From assembly GCA_021767985.1 (NCBI GenBank), contig JAASSH010000100.1, forward strand, positions 1-7,194: a stretch of DNA of 7,194 nt, in the 5' to 3' direction. This DNA is from Gammaproteobacteria bacterium (GTDB taxonomy: Bacteria > Pseudomonadota > Gammaproteobacteria > GCA-001735895). The notes beneath the pieces are model-generated. The model was given only the letters and a program-made list of their open reading frames with translations, ran no database searches and was not told the DNA's origin. Of the stretch, positions 7,123-7,194 are shown in pieces (positions within the stretch are counted from its first letter, which is position 1; each line of letters opens with the position of its first letter). The translations under genes and the position numbers were made by a program.

Positions 7123-7194
7123 ATGCATTCCAATCGCATCGATCACCCGGCTCTAACCGTCACCGGTCTGGTGTACAGCGTCCCCTTCTTGCTC
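7123..7194 (+). CDS. Possible start of a divergent gene, cut by the window edge
   Basis: An ATG at 7123 opens 24 codons that stay open to the end of the window, starting MHSNRIDHPALTV and becoming hydrophobic at the end (LVYSVPFLL). The frame has no stop from 7087 onward. AGGT at 7109-7112 is a weak ribosome site 10 bases upstream. All three minus-strand frames meet a stop within this stretch (tails of at most about 16 codons), so a plus-strand gene is the more likely reading, but the piece is too short to recognise a family. If real, it shares the roughly 105-base gap with the homocysteine methyltransferase promoter. Confidence 0.35.
   Translation, partial: MHSNRIDHPALTVTGLVYSVPFLL

Overview
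The window looks like an ordinary stretch of a proteobacterial chromosome, most likely gammaproteobacterial. The evidence is an ATP-dependent PEP carboxykinase, Shine-Dalgarno-type ribosome sites, moderately GC-rich coding sequence, a REP-associated (RAYT) transposase of proteobacterial type, and a FabY/MadB-like hotdog protein of a kind known from Escherichia, Shewanella and relatives. The lineage is inferred from protein character only; no RNA gene is present to anchor it.

Layout. Left part, plus strand: the 3' three quarters of pckA (cut by the window edge), a GC-rich hairpin, then a 665-residue CocE/S15-type serine hydrolase with its own good ribosome site. Middle, plus strand: an AT-rich leader with a 14-bp perfect palindrome and an AGGGGACAG block, leading into an apparently intact single-copy RAYT gene, followed 20 bases later by a small membrane protein of the isoprenylcysteine/phospholipid methyltransferase family. 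Right part, minus strand and convergent with the above: a compact three-gene cluster transcribed right to left, consisting of a homocysteine S-methyltransferase, a D-2-hydroxyacid dehydrogenase of the glyoxylate/hydroxypyruvate reductase type, and a single-domain hotdog protein resembling malonyl-ACP decarboxylase MadB. The first two overlap by 13 bases and the next two are 2 bases apart, so they are very probably cotranscribed. At the far right edge, an open frame on the plus strand may be the start of a divergent gene.

How the genes fit together. pckA serves gluconeogenesis. The minus-strand cluster touches methionine synthesis, reduction of 2-oxoacids and the priming of fatty acid synthesis, but no single pathway joining them is evident. 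The RAYT is the only mobile-type gene. No stretch of more than 300 bases lacks a gene; the gaps are 1245-1333, 3332-3427, 4115-4134, 4606-4703 and about 7018-7122. I found no tRNA, rRNA, CRISPR array, prophage or defence system, and no convincing undescribed multi-gene system. The points most worth checking are the MadB-like operon, the RAYT with its leader block, and the extra C-terminal region of the CocE-type hydrolase.
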